From: AP-15 sp963702685
Lineage (GTDB): Bacteria; Pseudomonadota; Alphaproteobacteria; ATCC43930; CGMCC-115725
Reading direction: 5' to 3'
NCBI GenBank assembly: GCA_963702685.1
Contig: CAVPDQ010000022.1
Coordinates: 62,001 to 126,000, forward strand
Length of the DNA stretch: 64,000 nt
Position numbers and translations under genes: made by a program. The notes under the pieces were generated by a model, which was not told the origin of the DNA, ran no database searches, and saw only the letters and a list, made by a program, of their open reading frames with translations. Positions 62,690-64,000 of the stretch are shown in pieces (within the stretch, counting starts at the first letter, position 1; every line of letters begins with the position of its first letter).

Positions 62690-63616
62690 CTACCTCGGGA
62701 AACCATGCGCGCTGGCACGCCGCGATGTCGCCGCTCCGACCAGGGACGCCATCAGCTCGTCATCGGGAAACACGAGAAATCCGAATGGATTTTCCAGCGT
62801 CCGAAAAATGACGTCATCGCTCAGAATCGTATTCCACGTGGCGGCGAACAATACAGTCCCCTCCAGAAATGTGTTTTTATTGACGCCGGCTACGACCGAG
62901 TTTGCGAAATTGGCCTCGTCCCATTGGCCCGGTGCCTTCGCCGAGCCGGCAATAGTGCTTTTCGACCGGTCATAAAAGAGATTTGCTGTTCCGGCGGCGT
63001 AATCGAGCGTCAGTACTGCTGAAAATGGCTGGCCTACGACAACAGATTGGGCAAAGACCCCGATTGTCGTGTTGTTTGTTACCCAATTCAGCGAGAAACC
63101 TAAGGCGTTGGCGGCAATTTGCAAGCTTACGCGCTGAGGCACGGCATGTCCCTCGATCCCCATCAAGGTTTGGGCGGTGGGGAGCTGCGCGTTCACCTGG
63201 GCGACCACCAGCATCGTCTGCTGTATCGGGCTCGATCGCCATGGACCCGTGCCGGCGGCGATTGTAGTGTAAATATACTGTGAGCGGCCGTCGAAGCCGC
63301 AGCCTTGCCCGGCTGTCGTTGTCGCAGGGCTAAATGCTGCAAATTGTGTCCGGTATGGATACCCACGCAGCGATAATCCCCACAACGGGGCTCCCCCGGC
63401 ACCCTGATTGACATTGTAGGCCGAGCCGTCGAGGTGGTAAGCGTCGACCATAAATTCGGTGATCGGATCATCGGCAAGACGTGGAATACCCGGCGGTCGA
63501 TAAAGACCGCGCGAAATTCGCGGGCCTACGCCGATTGCGTCCGCAGGGCGTGTCGTCATCAACCCCGTGCTGGTGGCGGCGAGCCCGGCCAACACGTTCC
63601 GCCTGTTTGGACGCAT
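62690..63616 (-). CDS. Exported phage-region protein with concanavalin-like (LamG) fold
   Basis: A 308-residue protein with an apparent Tat-like signal (RRNVLAGLAATSTGLMTT near residues 5-22). The body looks like a jelly-roll (GLSLRGYPYRTQFAAFS; VVVAQVNAQLPTA-like block; AGTANLFYDRSKST). Laminin-G/concanavalin-type folds in phages often bind sugars. ATG 63616 overlaps the upstream gene's stop. An exported protein between portal and other structural genes is odd; it may instead be a cargo gene (moron). Confidence 0.55.
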   Translation of the reverse strand: MRPNRRNVLAGLAATSTGLMTTRPADAIGVGPRISRGLYRPPGIPRLADDPITEFMVDAYHLDGSAYNVNQGAGGAPLWGLSLRGYPYRTQFAAFSPATTTAGQGCGFDGRSQYIYTTIAAGTGPWRSSPIQQTMLVVAQVNAQLPTAQTLMGIEGHAVPQRVSLQIAANALGFSLNWVTNNTTIGVFAQSVVVGQPFSAVLTLDYAAGTANLFYDRSKSTIAGSAKAPGQWDEANFANSVVAGVNKNTFLEGTVLFAATWNTILSDDVIFRTLENPFGFLVFPDDELMASLVGAATSRRASAHGFPR

Positions 63617-64000
63617 CAATATTGCACCGCTGTCGGCGCGAGGACCACGGTGTTTCCCGAGACGTTCAGTGTCTGGCCGCTGTTGTTTTGGCACAGCAGC
63701 TTGAACCTCAGCGCCGGCACCCGAACCAGGCCTTGCGACAAGAAGATCGAGGTGCCGGACACCGACGTGGCCGGTAACGGAAAGACGACATCGGGCGCGC
63801 GTGGCGGGGCCGAGGTCCCGCTCTCGAATGCCGCTCCGTCGACGGTTTGTAAAAACCAGCAAGAGACATTGCCGCCGGTATTGATTGCGCCGGCCGTCGC
63901 GCCCAAGGTCAGGATCATCGGCGCCCAAATCACTTGCGCTGAAATGGCATTGTTGAATACGCCGCTTGTCCCGCCGAGTGCGCTGACCGCTACCGAGCCC
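63616..64000 (-). CDS. Phage beta-rich protein, partial at right edge
   Basis: The gene is open to the window end, so its start is not in view. The visible part has 127 residues in a beta-rich pattern (ALGGTSGVFNNAISAQ; LTLGATAGAINTGGN; the end VSGNTVVLAPTAVQY). It resembles capsid-decoration or fibre proteins, and in type is close to the gene at 58921-59724. Overlaps the ATG of the next gene (TGATG). Confidence 0.5.
   Translation of the reverse strand, partial: GSVAVSALGGTSGVFNNAISAQVIWAPMILTLGATAGAINTGGNVSCWFLQTVDGAAFESGTSAPPRAPDVVFPLPATSVSGTSIFLSQGLVRVPALRFKLLCQNNSGQTLNVSGNTVVLAPTAVQY

Noticed and set aside
1..64000. CRISPR array or rRNA operon
   Set aside because: No regularly spaced direct repeats with unique spacers and no rRNA sequence were seen. 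The interspersed repeats are palindromic and irregular.

Overview
The window is about 64 kb of high-GC chromosome. Codon use and gene content point to an alphaproteobacterium, most likely of Rhodospirillales type: a class I PHA synthase, the linked hom/glpX/recJ genes, queC-queE-rph-rdgB-hemW, Tat-exported molybdo- and Rieske proteins, a PEP-CTERM protein and GTA-like phage tail genes. The genus cannot be named from the sequence alone.

Region by region: (1) 1-2329 minus, a partial FAD/Fe-S oxidoreductase of the glutamate synthase beta-chain type. (2) 2837-4939, a small unknown gene and glmS. (3) 5428-7260, a foreign-looking lower-GC patch with an orphan AAA+ ATPase and a decayed IS1-like transposase. 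(4) 7425-12651, a periplasmic redox cluster: an IorA/IorB-type molybdenum hydroxylase, a Tat-exported Rieske protein and a quinoprotein (PQQ) dehydrogenase, closed by a terminator. (5) 12705-17957, yqgE, an NHL-repeat protein, tRNA-Sec, selB and an unusual alpha/beta-hydrolase-methyltransferase fusion. (6) 18072-25208, a haloacid dehalogenase and a minus-strand set of hom, two methyltransferases, glpX, recJ and a membrane protein. (7) 25392-34396, envelope and surface genes: an OmpA-type lipoprotein, phaC, a large RTX/beta-roll protein, a secreted beta-propeller and a PEP-CTERM protein. (8) 34399-42524, a methyltransferase with a regulatory domain, a SelA-like PLP enzyme with an extra C-terminal domain, a small membrane-anchored protein, and the queC-queE-xre-rph-rdgB-hemW run. 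(9) 42878-64000 minus, a tightly packed siphovirus-type prophage running off the right edge.

The prophage, read right to left, has unknown structural proteins, portal, more structural proteins, a protease-scaffold fusion, major capsid, connectors, tail tube, two tail-assembly-chaperone frames, tape measure, and a GTA-like tail-tip module (DUF2460, DUF2163, NlpC/P60, tail tip). Terminase, integrase and repressor are not in the window.

Five genes (the oxidoreductase at 1924, the NHL protein, the RTX protein, the phage tail tip and the portal) carry breaks that are almost all repaired by deleting a single base, often in a G/C run. They look more like uncorrected sequence errors than true pseudogenes. 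The tail-chaperone frame change at about 50838 goes the opposite way (-1) and is a good candidate for real programmed frameshifting.
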